The translations under genes and the position numbers were made by a program. This document shows, one piece after another, positions 45,899 to 54,327 of a stretch of DNA of 64,000 nucleotides. The notes beneath the pieces were generated by a model. It worked only from the letters and a program-made list of their open reading frames with translations. It was not told the origin of the DNA and made no database searches. The stretch covers positions 62,001 through 126,000 of the forward strand of contig NZ_JAMSLR010000004.1 of NCBI RefSeq assembly GCF_023806485.1, read 5' to 3'. The stretch is from Thermalbibacter longus. Its GTDB lineage: Bacteria; Chloroflexota; Chloroflexia; Thermomicrobiales; Thermomicrobiaceae. Numbering within the stretch: the stretch's first letter is position 1; every line of letters begins with the position of its first letter.

Positions 45899-46633
45899 TC
45901 AGGCGCCACGCGTCTTTCGCCACTCCTCGTACTCGAGGCGTGCCTCCTCGGTGAGCGGGTAGTACTTCCGGAGGTCACCCCCGGCAGCGAGCATCTGGCG
46001 GGAGAACTCCTCCCACTCCGCATGTGCGGTGGCCTCCTCGACCACTTTCGGGGCGAGCGCGACCGGAACCACGACCGCGCCGTCGTCATCGGCGATGATG
46101 ATGTCCCCAGGCATCACCAGCCGGTCGCCGCAGGCGATCGGCACATTGACCGCGAACGGGACGATATCGGTCTGGGTGTGGAAGTTCGGGGTGACCCCGC
46201 GCAACCAGAGACCGAGGCCGAGTTCCTTGACCTTCGGATAGTCGCGGATGCAGCCGTCGATGACGACGCCGATGCCGCCCTTGGCCTTGAAATACGTGAG
46301 CATCATCTCGCCGAAGACGCCACTGCCCAGGTGGCCGCGCGCATCGACGACCACCACGTCGCCTGGCTGGGCACGGTAGAGGACGTGCCGATGGAGCTGG
46401 CGCTCTGGATCGGAGTACTCTTCCAAGCCGTACATGTCCTCACGCTTGGGCATGAACTGGAGCGTGAGCGCTGGCCCGACGACTTTTGCCCCTGGTGACC
46501 AGCAGGTAAGGCCGCGCAGGTGCGAATCGCGGATCCCGAGCCGGTTCAACACGCCTGTCGCTGTCGCGCTGCTAATCTGCTGAAGCGCTGCGATCAGAGC
46601 TGGATCTGGGCGTTCGATGTCACGGACGTCCAT
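45899..46633 (-). CDS. RraA-family protein (HMG/CHA aldolase-like)
   Basis: This 244-residue protein of the RraA / 4-hydroxy-4-methyl-2-oxoglutarate aldolase group has VVVVDARGHLGSGVFGE for the phosphate-like loop and GGIGVVIDGCIRDYPKV with the conserved Arg-Asp pair that binds substrate and divalent metal. True RNase-E inhibitors are shorter; a C-terminal extension (WEEFSRQMLAAGGDLRKYYP) is typical of sugar-acid aldolases. It would cleave a 2-keto acid produced by the dehydratase next door. ATG at 46633 has GGAG upstream. It is the last gene of the IclR-controlled operon. Confidence 0.85.
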   Translation of the reverse strand: MDVRDIERPDPALIAALQQISSATATGVLNRLGIRDSHLRGLTCWSPGAKVVGPALTLQFMPKREDMYGLEEYSDPERQLHRHVLYRAQPGDVVVVDARGHLGSGVFGEMMLTYFKAKGGIGVVIDGCIRDYPKVKELGLGLWLRGVTPNFHTQTDIVPFAVNVPIACGDRLVMPGDIIIADDDGAVVVPVALAPKVVEEATAHAEWEEFSRQMLAAGGDLRKYYPLTEEARLEYEEWRKTRGA

Positions 46634-46681
46634 CGTACCTGTCTCCTCGTTTACTCGCGCCGCCAGCGGAGACACACGGGC

Positions 46682-47872
46682 TCAGTCGAAGAAGTCCCGA
46701 TCTTCCTCCGAAAGATATGCGCGTGCCGCCTCGACGTTGAAATCGACACCGAGACCGGGACGATCCCAGACCTCGATAAAGCCGTCACGAACAATCGGAG
46801 AAGGCAACCCGGTGACGATATCGTACCACCATTCGGGACGAGCCACTGGATACTCGAACGCGATGAAATTGTCCGGTAGAGTAGCCGCTACCTGAACCAG
46901 CGCCGCAAGCCCGATGAGACCGTCGAAGATGCCGTGTGGCGCGAAGAGGATGCCGTGGAGGTCAGCGTACTCGGCAATCCACTTCAGTTCAGCGATTCCA
47001 CCGACATCGGCGGGATCCGGCCCCAGGACGCGCACCGCCCGCTTTTCAACGAGATCGACGAAGTTCTGCCGGAGATAGATCTGTTCTCCGGTGTGGGTGG
47101 GTGTCGTCGTGCGCGTGGTGACCTCACGGTAGAGGTCTGCCAGCACGTAGGGGGTATAGTCGCCGGTGATCAAGTCCTCTAGCCACAGAATGCCTAGCGG
47201 TTCGACCGCTTGGGCGAAGCGGATCGCGTCCGGCACCGTCCATCCTGGCCCGCAGTCGAGAGCCAGCCCCACTTCATCGCCCAGGACTTCTTTCATCGCT
47301 TCCACGCAAGCGACCAGGTGCTTAAGCCCGCGCTCTGTCAACGGTCCTCGATTTGGGTACCGCGTGCCTGTGCGAAATTCGCCGTACATCGCATCCGGGA
47401 GATGGCCGAGCATCGGGCCGTGATAGCCGATTGCCTGCTTGATAATCGTGAAACCCTCAGGGGCGGCCTTCATCTTGGCCATGTTTTCAGCGAAATCTTG
47501 CGGCTCATAGCCGTTGAAGGGGAAGCGGACTCCGCCGTTGTAGACGCGTACGCGGTCTCGCACCTTGCCGCCGAGGAGCTTATAAACGGGCAGACCAGCG
47601 GCCTTGCCTGCGATATCCCACAAGGCCATCTCGATGGCGCTGACAGCGCTCCCCCAGGGCTTGAATGCCCCGAGCCGCCGAATCTTGAGCATGACGCGCT
47701 CGACATCGGTCGGATCCTCTCCGAGGATGAAATCCTTATAGAAGAGCACCTGGGGCTTCAGGTACGGCTTCGTGGTTTCGATCTGGCCGTAACCGGAAAT
47801 ACCCTCGTCCGTAACGATGCGAACGACGGGACTCTGTCCGATAACTGCACACTTGAGATCGATAATCTTCAT
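46682..47872 (-). CDS. Enolase-superfamily dehydratase (mandelate racemase-like)
   Basis: This 396-residue barrel protein has metal ligands in ALDCGPG (Asp), WLEDLI (Glu) and HTGEQIY (Glu), and a base in FAPHGIFDG (His). It fits the mandelate racemase/acid-sugar dehydratase subgroup that removes water from aldonic or aldaric acids to give 2-keto-3-deoxy acids. The KxK motif of racemases is not clearly present (TIIKQAIG). It lies between the permease and the RraA-family gene, so it probably acts on the imported sugar acid. It has its own ATG with GGAGGGATAC upstream. Confidence 0.88.
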   Translation of the reverse strand: MKIIDLKCAVIGQSPVVRIVTDEGISGYGQIETTKPYLKPQVLFYKDFILGEDPTDVERVMLKIRRLGAFKPWGSAVSAIEMALWDIAGKAAGLPVYKLLGGKVRDRVRVYNGGVRFPFNGYEPQDFAENMAKMKAAPEGFTIIKQAIGYHGPMLGHLPDAMYGEFRTGTRYPNRGPLTERGLKHLVACVEAMKEVLGDEVGLALDCGPGWTVPDAIRFAQAVEPLGILWLEDLITGDYTPYVLADLYREVTTRTTTPTHTGEQIYLRQNFVDLVEKRAVRVLGPDPADVGGIAELKWIAEYADLHGILFAPHGIFDGLIGLAALVQVAATLPDNFIAFEYPVARPEWWYDIVTGLPSPIVRDGFIEVWDRPGLGVDFNVEAARAYLSEEDRDFFD

Positions 47873-47995
47873 GTATCCCTCCAGATCACAGTCCCCGCAG
47901 CGACTCGCTACGCCAGGCGAATCATCCGCTCGGTGAGCTCTCGGTGACCCAACATCAGGGGGCTAGGGCCTATGGGCTGGTTGCTCCGTCCGATC

Positions 47996-48880
47996 TCATG
48001 TCTTGAGTGCGCCTTCGGTAAGCGCACGGACGAAGTAGCGCTGGAGAACCATGAAGAGGACGACGACCGGGATGCTCATCACGAAAGACGATGCCATCAA
48101 CCCGGGCCAGTCGGTCACGAACTCGCTGAAATAACTTTGGAGGCCGACGGGCAGGGTCATCAGCTCGTCGCTGTTCAAGAACGTAAGGGCATAGAGGTAC
48201 TCGTTCCAGGCCTGAATGAAGACATAGATCGCCGCCGCTACGATCCCCGGCACCGAGAGCGGCATGACGACACGCACAAAGGCAAAGAATCGCGTCGCCC
48301 CATCGACGAGCGCAGCCTCTTCGAGCTCGGTCGGGATATTGTCGTAGTAACCCTTGAGAAGCCAGATGGCCAGGGGCAGGCCAAAGGTCATGTAGGTGAT
48401 GATCAGGGACGCGTGCCGGTCGACCAGGCCGAAGGTGCGCATCAAGATGAACAGCGGGATAAGGAAGACTACAGCAGGAAACATGTTACGCACGAGGATC
48501 GTCATGAACAGCAGCCGACGTCCCGGGAATCGGAACCGCGAGAATGCATAGGCCGCCGGAACCGCCACGGCCGTGCCGAGTACTGTCGTCGCGGTTGAGA
48601 CGATAAAGCTGTTCAGGAGATAGCGTAGGAACCACCGACCGCCTTCCCCGCGAGGATCGAGCAGCTTCGCGTAGTTCTCAAACGTCGGCACTTCCGGAAT
48701 CCAGCGTGGTGGCTGCTGCATCGCAGCGACCTGCGACTTGAACGATGTGGAGATCATCCATGCCATGGGAAGTAGCACGAAGAGAAGCAGGAGACCGATA
48801 GTCAGCGCGGCCAGGACGAGATGGGGTTGTATCCACGGTCGAGGCCGTCCGCCAGGTCGAGTCGACACGGAAGCGCTCAT
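47996..48880 (-). CDS. Carbohydrate ABC transporter permease, MalG-like
   Basis: This 294-residue membrane protein has six predicted helices and the cytoplasmic EAA loop EEAALVDGATRFFAFVRVVMPLSVPG that docks the ATPase. The ATG at 48880 overlaps the stop of the preceding permease as ATGA, which fixes the start and shows coupling. The C-terminus ends GALKT, as in the CUT1 family. No ATPase gene is in the operon, so it must share an MsiK/UgpC-like ATPase encoded elsewhere. Confidence 0.9.
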   Translation of the reverse strand: MSASVSTRPGGRPRPWIQPHLVLAALTIGLLLLFVLLPMAWMISTSFKSQVAAMQQPPRWIPEVPTFENYAKLLDPRGEGGRWFLRYLLNSFIVSTATTVLGTAVAVPAAYAFSRFRFPGRRLLFMTILVRNMFPAVVFLIPLFILMRTFGLVDRHASLIITYMTFGLPLAIWLLKGYYDNIPTELEEAALVDGATRFFAFVRVVMPLSVPGIVAAAIYVFIQAWNEYLYALTFLNSDELMTLPVGLQSYFSEFVTDWPGLMASSFVMSIPVVVLFMVLQRYFVRALTEGALKT

Positions 48881-49824
48881 CGTACCGTATCCTCCTTGGT
48901 GAGCGCGCGCACGTAGAGGTAAGCGAAAACGAGCACGATTGCAAACACGATCGTGGAATATGCCGAGGCCAGGCCGAACTGGAGCGATCGGAACGCTATC
49001 GTGTAGATGTCGATACTCCAGATCTGCGAAGCGCGCGCTGGGCCTCCGCCGGTCATGAGCCACGGGATGGTGAAGTGCTCGAGATTGCTGATGAGGAGCA
49101 GGATGAACGTGACGAAGAGCACGTTGCGCAGATACGGGACGGTCACGTGCCAGAAGCGCCTCACCGCAGTTGCACCATCGATTGCAGCCGCTTCGAGCAA
49201 CTCCCGCGGCACGGTCTGCAACCCCGCCAGGGTCATCACCATCACGAAGGGGAACGTTTTCCACACGTTCACCACAATGAGTGCTGGAATGACAAGCGTC
49301 GGAGAGTCCAGAAAGAGAATCGGTCGGCTGATCAGTCCAAGCTGCATTAAGAAGCCGTTAACCAACCCGAAGTCCGCGTGGTAGAGCCACCGCCAGACAT
49401 ACGCCGCCGTGACCGTGCTGATGACCCATGGGATGAGTAGGAGCCCTCGCAAGATCCCCTGTCCCGGCAGACCTTGATTAAGGGCGAGCGCTGCCGGGAT
49501 CCCCAGCGCGAAGGCGAGGATCGTCGACGGCAGCGCCCAGTAGACCGTGTTGAGAGTCACGTCGAAAAATTCGGCGCTGGTAAGGATGGTGCGGTAATTG
49601 CCCAGGCCAGTCCAAAAGCGACCAGGTAAGGAGGGAGGCGTCTCGTAGAAGCTCAGAACCAATGTGTAAACAATCGGGTAGCCGACAACGAAAACCAGTA
49701 CCGCGAGCGCGGGCAGGATGTATGCATAGTCGGCGGCTACTTCACTGGCCCGAGAACGCCCTTTCGTCGCCCCGCGTCTGCCCGGAAGCGCTCGTACGGC
49801 TGGACCTCGTCCTGCGTGGTCCAT
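48877..49824 (-). CDS. Carbohydrate ABC transporter permease, MalF-like
   Basis: This 315-residue permease has six hydrophobic helices and an EAA loop LLEAAAIDGATAVRRFWHVTVPYL. The N-terminal ~45 residues are polar and Arg-rich (RGPAVRALPGRRGATKGRSR). ATG at 49824 is chosen because GGGGGAG lies just upstream; a longer frame shows no similarity. It overlaps the next permease by 4 nt. It is preceded by the solute-binding protein gene, so it is the CUT1-type channel for the operon's sugar acid. Confidence 0.9.
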   Translation of the reverse strand: MDHAGRGPAVRALPGRRGATKGRSRASEVAADYAYILPALAVLVFVVGYPIVYTLVLSFYETPPSLPGRFWTGLGNYRTILTSAEFFDVTLNTVYWALPSTILAFALGIPAALALNQGLPGQGILRGLLLIPWVISTVTAAYVWRWLYHADFGLVNGFLMQLGLISRPILFLDSPTLVIPALIVVNVWKTFPFVMVMTLAGLQTVPRELLEAAAIDGATAVRRFWHVTVPYLRNVLFVTFILLLISNLEHFTIPWLMTGGGPARASQIWSIDIYTIAFRSLQFGLASAYSTIVFAIVLVFAYLYVRALTKEDTVR

Positions 49825-49841
49825 CGGTACTCCCCCGCATG

Positions 49842-51428
49842 TCAAGACGGGCGCTGCTTCATCAAGGCTTGGATCTTCTCCGCCGCGTCGTTCGCTGCCT
49901 CCTTGACGTTCATCTTGCCCGTAAGCGCGTTGTGGATCATATCCGGGATGATGATGTTCATGATCTGGGTAGATTCGGGGACTACCGGGAACGGTACCCC
50001 GTACTTGAGCATCGCCGTCGTAACCTCGAGGAACCGTACTTGCTCGAGTCGCTGTTGCATCCAGGACGTGCGAAACGCTTGCAGGGTGCCAGGGTTCGAA
50101 GAAGCCCACACCGCTTTAATTGACCATTCAGGGCTGCATCGGAAGGCGATGAACGCGCGAGCTGCCGTGCGGTCAACTTTGCCTCCACGGACGAAGCGCT
50201 CGTTGAAGATGTGGATGTTCGAGCCGCCGAGCACGACTGCACGGCGAACTGGACCCTCAGGGAGCAACGCGTATCCGATGTTGTCGAGGAGTTGCATCGC
50301 CCGTTCTTTGTCGGCGCCAGTCGCCTTGTTCGCGCGATCGACCATGACCGCGAACTCGGAGGGATGCCCGATATACATTCCAAGCTGGCCGGCGAAAAAG
50401 AGATCCGTATTCTCCGCGTTCGTATTTGTCAAGGCGCTTGCGGGCACGGACTGGTCGCGAACGAAGAGATTATAGTAAACTTCGAGCGCGGCGATACTTC
50501 CCTCGTTATTAATGAGTGTCGACTGGTAGGTCGGAGATTCCTCTGCCTCGTCGAATGCCCCGCCCCCGTACGCCCACACGATAGGCATAAATCTGAACGG
50601 AGTGTTGCCATGGTTCTGGCGCGCGACCAGGCCGTAGCCATACTTGCCGGTCGCGTCCTTAATCTGCTTTGAATAGGTGACCAGATCTTCCCAGGTCTTG
50701 GGGGGTTGTTCAGGATCTAGCCCAGCCTCTCGGAAGAGTTGCTTGTTCCAGATGAGCGCCATGCTCTCGTTGTTGGTGGGCAGACCGTACAGCTTGCCCT
50801 GCCAGCGGCAGGACTTGAGCGCGCCGGGCCAGAAGTCACTCTCCTTGAAACCGAACTCTTCTGGCGATATTTCGGCGAGCTGACCCTTAGCAGCGAACTC
50901 GACACCCCACAGGATCGGCATGGTTGCAACCATCGGGGCTGCGTTTCCGGTGGCAGCCGTGCGGATCTTATCCAGCATGTCAGCGTAGGTCAGTCTCTGC
51001 ACGTCCGTGGAGATGCCAGGATAGGTGGACTCCCAGGCATCCCAAAACTGCTTGTCGAAGTCTTTCGAAATCTGAGGATCGGTCTCAGCTGGGCCAATGT
51101 ACCAGTAGCTGAGGTTACCCGTAGTCTCGAGCGGCACCACTGAGGATACGAATGCCTTTGTGTCGGTCTCGCCGATCGTTCCGGCGATCTCCCTGACGTA
51201 ATCGGGTGACCATTGGGACAGGTCGATCTCCACCGCCTCAGTGGTCGTGGGAGTGCTGGCCTGGGCTTGTGAGGGCGCGGTTGACTGACCAGAAGGCTGA
51301 GGCGTGGGTGTCGGCTGAGCTGTTGGGGTCGGCGTTGCCGCTGGTTCGCCGCCACAGGCAGCGAGGAGCACGGAACCAGTCGCTGCTCCAGCCAACACCA
51401 GGAACTGCCGTCGGCTGATGCGTCCCAT
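49842..51428 (-). CDS. Extracellular solute-binding lipoprotein
   Basis: This 528-residue protein starts with a twin-arginine-like signal (SRRQFLVLAGAA) and lipobox LLAAC, so it is likely exported folded and lipid-anchored. A Thr/Pro-rich linker of about 45 residues (PTPTAQPTPTPQP) separates the anchor from a type-I sugar-binding fold (family 1) with WGVEFAAKGQLAEISPE and LYGLPTNNESMALIWNK. It binds the operon's substrate, probably an oligosaccharide or sugar acid. The ATG shares a base with the stop of the regulator (TAATG), and GGAGGAGG precedes it. Confidence 0.92.
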   Translation of the reverse strand: MGRISRRQFLVLAGAATGSVLLAACGGEPAATPTPTAQPTPTPQPSGQSTAPSQAQASTPTTTEAVEIDLSQWSPDYVREIAGTIGETDTKAFVSSVVPLETTGNLSYWYIGPAETDPQISKDFDKQFWDAWESTYPGISTDVQRLTYADMLDKIRTAATGNAAPMVATMPILWGVEFAAKGQLAEISPEEFGFKESDFWPGALKSCRWQGKLYGLPTNNESMALIWNKQLFREAGLDPEQPPKTWEDLVTYSKQIKDATGKYGYGLVARQNHGNTPFRFMPIVWAYGGGAFDEAEESPTYQSTLINNEGSIAALEVYYNLFVRDQSVPASALTNTNAENTDLFFAGQLGMYIGHPSEFAVMVDRANKATGADKERAMQLLDNIGYALLPEGPVRRAVVLGGSNIHIFNERFVRGGKVDRTAARAFIAFRCSPEWSIKAVWASSNPGTLQAFRTSWMQQRLEQVRFLEVTTAMLKYGVPFPVVPESTQIMNIIIPDMIHNALTGKMNVKEAANDAAEKIQALMKQRPS

Positions 51429-52210
51429 TAAGCACCTCCTCCGAATCCGAGTTGAGCCGCGATCTGCGTCGCGGCCTCCTTCACTGCCGGCGCCACGTCT
51501 TGAACCCGATCATCAGTCAATCTGGTCTCGGGCCCAGAGACGCTGATCGCAGCGATGGGGTACTGGGACGCGTTCAGGATGGGCGCTGCGATACAGCGGA
51601 TCCCTTCCTCGTTCTCCACGTTGTCTAGTGCGTACCCGCGTGCGCGGATATCTTCGAGTTCGGCAAGCAGCCGCGCGGGGTCGAGAATCGTGTTTCGTGC
51701 TCGTTTGATCAGGGTGATTCGCGACAGCACGTCGTCACGCTGTATGGTCGGCAGGAAGGCCAACAGCGCCTTGCCTAGAGCTGTGCAGTAGACGGGATTT
51801 CGGGTGCCAACGACGGAATAGAGGCGTGCCGATTTCGGAGTCTCGTACTTGTCGAGATAAAGAACTTCGGTTCCGTCGAGCATTCCCAGGTAGACGGTCT
51901 CCCCAACTGCTTGCGCGAGTGTCGAGAGAATAGGGCGGGCAACTGTGGGAAGGCTCGTGTAATCGAGCAAACCACGTGCCAGGCGCAATACCTTCGAGCC
52001 TAGCCGGTAGCGCCCATCCGCTGTCGTCGTCAGGTACCCGCGCCCAGCCAGGGTTGTCACTAATCGGTGCGCTGTCGGGCGCGTAAGACCGCACTGTTCT
52101 GCTATCTGGCTTACCGAGAGTGGACGGTGCTCCGTCGCAAAGCAGTCAAGAATGTCCAGTGCTTTCAGTACAGTGGACGAGATTTGCCGTCTGCCGTTCT
52201 GACGAACCAT
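51428..52210 (-). CDS. IclR-family transcriptional regulator
   Basis: This 260-residue regulator has an N-terminal winged helix-turn-helix (VLKALDILDCFATE, SVSQIAEQCGLTRPTAHRLVTTL) and a C-terminal GAF-like effector domain (GLLDYTSLPTVARPILSTLAQAVGETVYLGM, ISVSGPETRL). It senses a small carboxylate and controls the downstream transport and catabolic genes, with which it overlaps. ATG at 52210 is chosen because AAGGATA lies about 9 nt upstream; 52243 is a weaker alternative. The operon promoter just upstream contains a palindrome that may be its own operator. Confidence 0.92.
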   Translation of the reverse strand: MVRQNGRRQISSTVLKALDILDCFATEHRPLSVSQIAEQCGLTRPTAHRLVTTLAGRGYLTTTADGRYRLGSKVLRLARGLLDYTSLPTVARPILSTLAQAVGETVYLGMLDGTEVLYLDKYETPKSARLYSVVGTRNPVYCTALGKALLAFLPTIQRDDVLSRITLIKRARNTILDPARLLAELEDIRARGYALDNVENEEGIRCIAAPILNASQYPIAAISVSGPETRLTDDRVQDVAPAVKEAATQIAAQLGFGGGA

Positions 52211-52287
52211 GATGGGCAGTATCCTTTTGTGACCGTTGTCCATTATGCGGACATCTGCTCAGAACACAGCGTGAAAGGCTATTTGCG

Positions 52288-52316
52288 ATTTTAATGTCAT
52301 ATGGTGACCATGTCAA
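52288..52316 (-). promoter_or_regulatory. Promoter of the IclR-ABC-dehydratase operon
   Basis: TTGACA (52316-52311), exactly 17 bp, then TAAAAT (52293-52288) on the minus strand. This is nearly a consensus housekeeping promoter. Confidence 0.8.
52301..52311. promoter_or_regulatory. Palindromic operator in the promoter spacer
   Basis: ATGGTGACCAT is an 11-bp palindrome (odd centre) inside the -35/-10 spacer. Its position would block polymerase when bound, fitting repression by the IclR regulator encoded directly downstream. Confidence 0.55.
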
Positions 52317-52448
52317 GCGGTTTTGTAACATAAGACAGCCCATGCTGGCGATCCATCGTAGCCTCACGCGACTTGGACGCTGGATTGCGTGTGCGGCCCT
52401 GCCTTCTGAACTCTTACCCGGAGACGCTGAAACTACGTGCCTTTGCTA

Positions 52449-53975
52449 CTACGGGGCTGTAGTGGGACTCTCCTGCGTGAAGGCCTGGGCGAGGGCCAGC
52501 AGATCCTCCTGCGACCAGCTCCCCGGCTCGGCCTCCAGGACGACCAGGTGGTAGCGGCGCCGCCCATCGTCCCAGACCGCCGCCTGCGGCCACCCTCCCC
52601 GCGGGTCGTCCTGCCAGCACATCGGCCCGATGCCCGCTGCGCCCTCGACGCACCGGGTTGCCCCGGCCAGCTCTAGGGGTCCGGGGCCTGAGAGGCCCAC
52701 GCTCAGCCGGATGACGAGCGACTCGTTCCACAAGGCCAGGCGTACCTGGTCAGCACCGGCGCGAAATGCCGAGAGGACGATCAGCCCGCGCGGCAGGCTC
52801 TCCTGGGGGGGCAAGGGGAGCACGTCATCGGGTGTGCCAGAGATCGCCTGGAACACGATCACCTGCTGAAAGTCGGCACCATCGATCTGGATGGCGTAGC
52901 AGCCAGGGCCGGGAACGATGACCGCGACCGGCCAGGTGGTCCACCCGGCGGCGTCGGTCGTCGCTTCGCCCTCGAGCGCCGGTGGCAGAAGCAGCTCGTC
53001 CCTCGCCGCGCTCGATTTATCGTCTGCCAGGAGCAGGGTGCCCGAGCCGTCGATCTGGCGGCCGCGAATCAGCAACGGACCGCTGTAGTCAGGGCCGACG
53101 AACCAGGAGGCGCTCCAGCGGGAAGTGCCGTCTTCCTGCTCGGAGGCCATCGGCCCACCGAGATTGACCACGCTGTCAGGCCCGATCGTAACGTAGACCG
53201 GGCCTTCGCCGATCGTTAATCCAAACGCCCAGGACGACCGCGGGCAATCATCGTTCGGCTCCAGCTCGGGCAGCCGGAGCGGACGCTGGCGTAGTGCCCC
53301 TTCGAGCACGCCGGTGGGATCCTCCGGGATGACGTTGGGGGCCGAGTCTCCGACGCTGAGACCGAGGATCAGTCGATCTGGGCAGGAGAGTCGGAACTGG
53401 GCCAGCACTGGGCGCGCCAGGAGATCTCGGGCCTGCCGAAGCAGCGCGACGGTCACCGAGACCTGTTCGCCGCCGGTACGCGCGGTTCCGAGCGCGTGGA
53501 TATCGACGAGCTCCAGCGGCTCCAATCGTTCCTCTTGCGCGTGTCGCTGAGCGACATAGCGGAGATAGTCTTCAGGCGTGGTCGCAAAGGTGCCGGTGGT
53601 GACACCAGCCTCGTCACGTGCGACCACCGCGTACCAGGAGGTGGTCGTGGGCGTTCCAGCGCTCGCAAACAGCCGGCGCAGGCGGTCTACATCTCCCAGA
53701 TTGAACGACGAGAGATACTCGTCGAGAAGCCGGCTCACCTCCTCGACCGAGCAACCGGCCGGCAGGGCGACTGGGGTCAACGATGGAGTCGGCATCGGAT
53801 AGATCGTCGGGGTGGGCGACGGGATAGGCGTGGCGGTCTCGGCTGAACGCGCAGGCGGGGTCGGTGCCGGTGCAGGGAGTTGCGTCCCTGGTCCCGGCTC
53901 ATCTCGGGACGGACAGGCGATGGCGATAGTCGTCAAAACGATGAGCGCGATCAGGATGCGAACTCGGCGGGCCAC
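52449..53975 (-). CDS. Secreted lipoprotein of unknown function
   Basis: This 508-residue protein has a signal peptide with lipobox-like TIAIAC near residue 21, then a Pro/Thr-rich linker (PTPTIYPMPTPSLTP). A folded domain around residues 75-165 resembles a small NTF2-like/SnoaL-like alpha-beta unit (LDEYLSSFNLGDVDRLRRLFA). The rest is beta-rich and not recognised. It is likely anchored outside the membrane. It is encoded on the minus strand just upstream of the IclR promoter region, in the same direction but separated. The function is unknown. Confidence 0.78.
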   Translation of the reverse strand: MARRVRILIALIVLTTIAIACPSRDEPGPGTQLPAPAPTPPARSAETATPIPSPTPTIYPMPTPSLTPVALPAGCSVEEVSRLLDEYLSSFNLGDVDRLRRLFASAGTPTTTSWYAVVARDEAGVTTGTFATTPEDYLRYVAQRHAQEERLEPLELVDIHALGTARTGGEQVSVTVALLRQARDLLARPVLAQFRLSCPDRLILGLSVGDSAPNVIPEDPTGVLEGALRQRPLRLPELEPNDDCPRSSWAFGLTIGEGPVYVTIGPDSVVNLGGPMASEQEDGTSRWSASWFVGPDYSGPLLIRGRQIDGSGTLLLADDKSSAARDELLLPPALEGEATTDAAGWTTWPVAVIVPGPGCYAIQIDGADFQQVIVFQAISGTPDDVLPLPPQESLPRGLIVLSAFRAGADQVRLALWNESLVIRLSVGLSGPGPLELAGATRCVEGAAGIGPMCWQDDPRGGWPQAAVWDDGRRRYHLVVLEAEPGSWSQEDLLALAQAFTQESPTTAP

Positions 53976-54327
53976 GCGTTCCTCCGGGCCATGCGTGCGG
54001 CACGACCTGCCGGGCGACAGCCTACTACATCCCGTTCATTTCAGAGGGCTCGCTCCGGCGCGATCGGCCTGCGATGCCACCTCGAAATAGGCGAGCGGGA
54101 CGCGGAGGCGCAATTCCGTTGTCCCCGGCAGAAGATCGACGTGTTCCGGTTGGAGAGGGTTCGGGGAGCCGATCGAGTCCGGCAGCGTTGTCCCCGGCGA
54201 GAATGTGCCCATCGTAGCCCGTAAGCATTCAGGGATGCCGGCTGGCCCGACATCCCAGGCTGTCGCGCACCTGCGCCGGGGGCTGCTCTGCCGGGCGCCG
54301 CGTGAGACTGGCCATGCGCTGACTCGC
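53976..54327. other. Intergenic region with 12-bp direct repeats
   Basis: GTTGTCCCCGGC occurs at 54118-54129 and again at 54187-54198. The only candidate gene is the weak 58-residue frame at 54036-54212. Nothing else is recognised. Confidence 0.4.
54036..54212 (-). CDS. Possible small protein, 58 residues
   Basis: A minus-strand frame from ATG at 54212 shows GC-rich third codon positions and a sequence without low complexity, including LRLRVPLAYFEVASQADRAG. The dipeptide-like PGTT occurs twice because of a DNA direct repeat. No clear ribosome site precedes it and no family is recognised. It may be a real small gene, a remnant, or chance. Confidence 0.3.
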   Translation of the reverse strand: MGTFSPGTTLPDSIGSPNPLQPEHVDLLPGTTELRLRVPLAYFEVASQADRAGASPLK

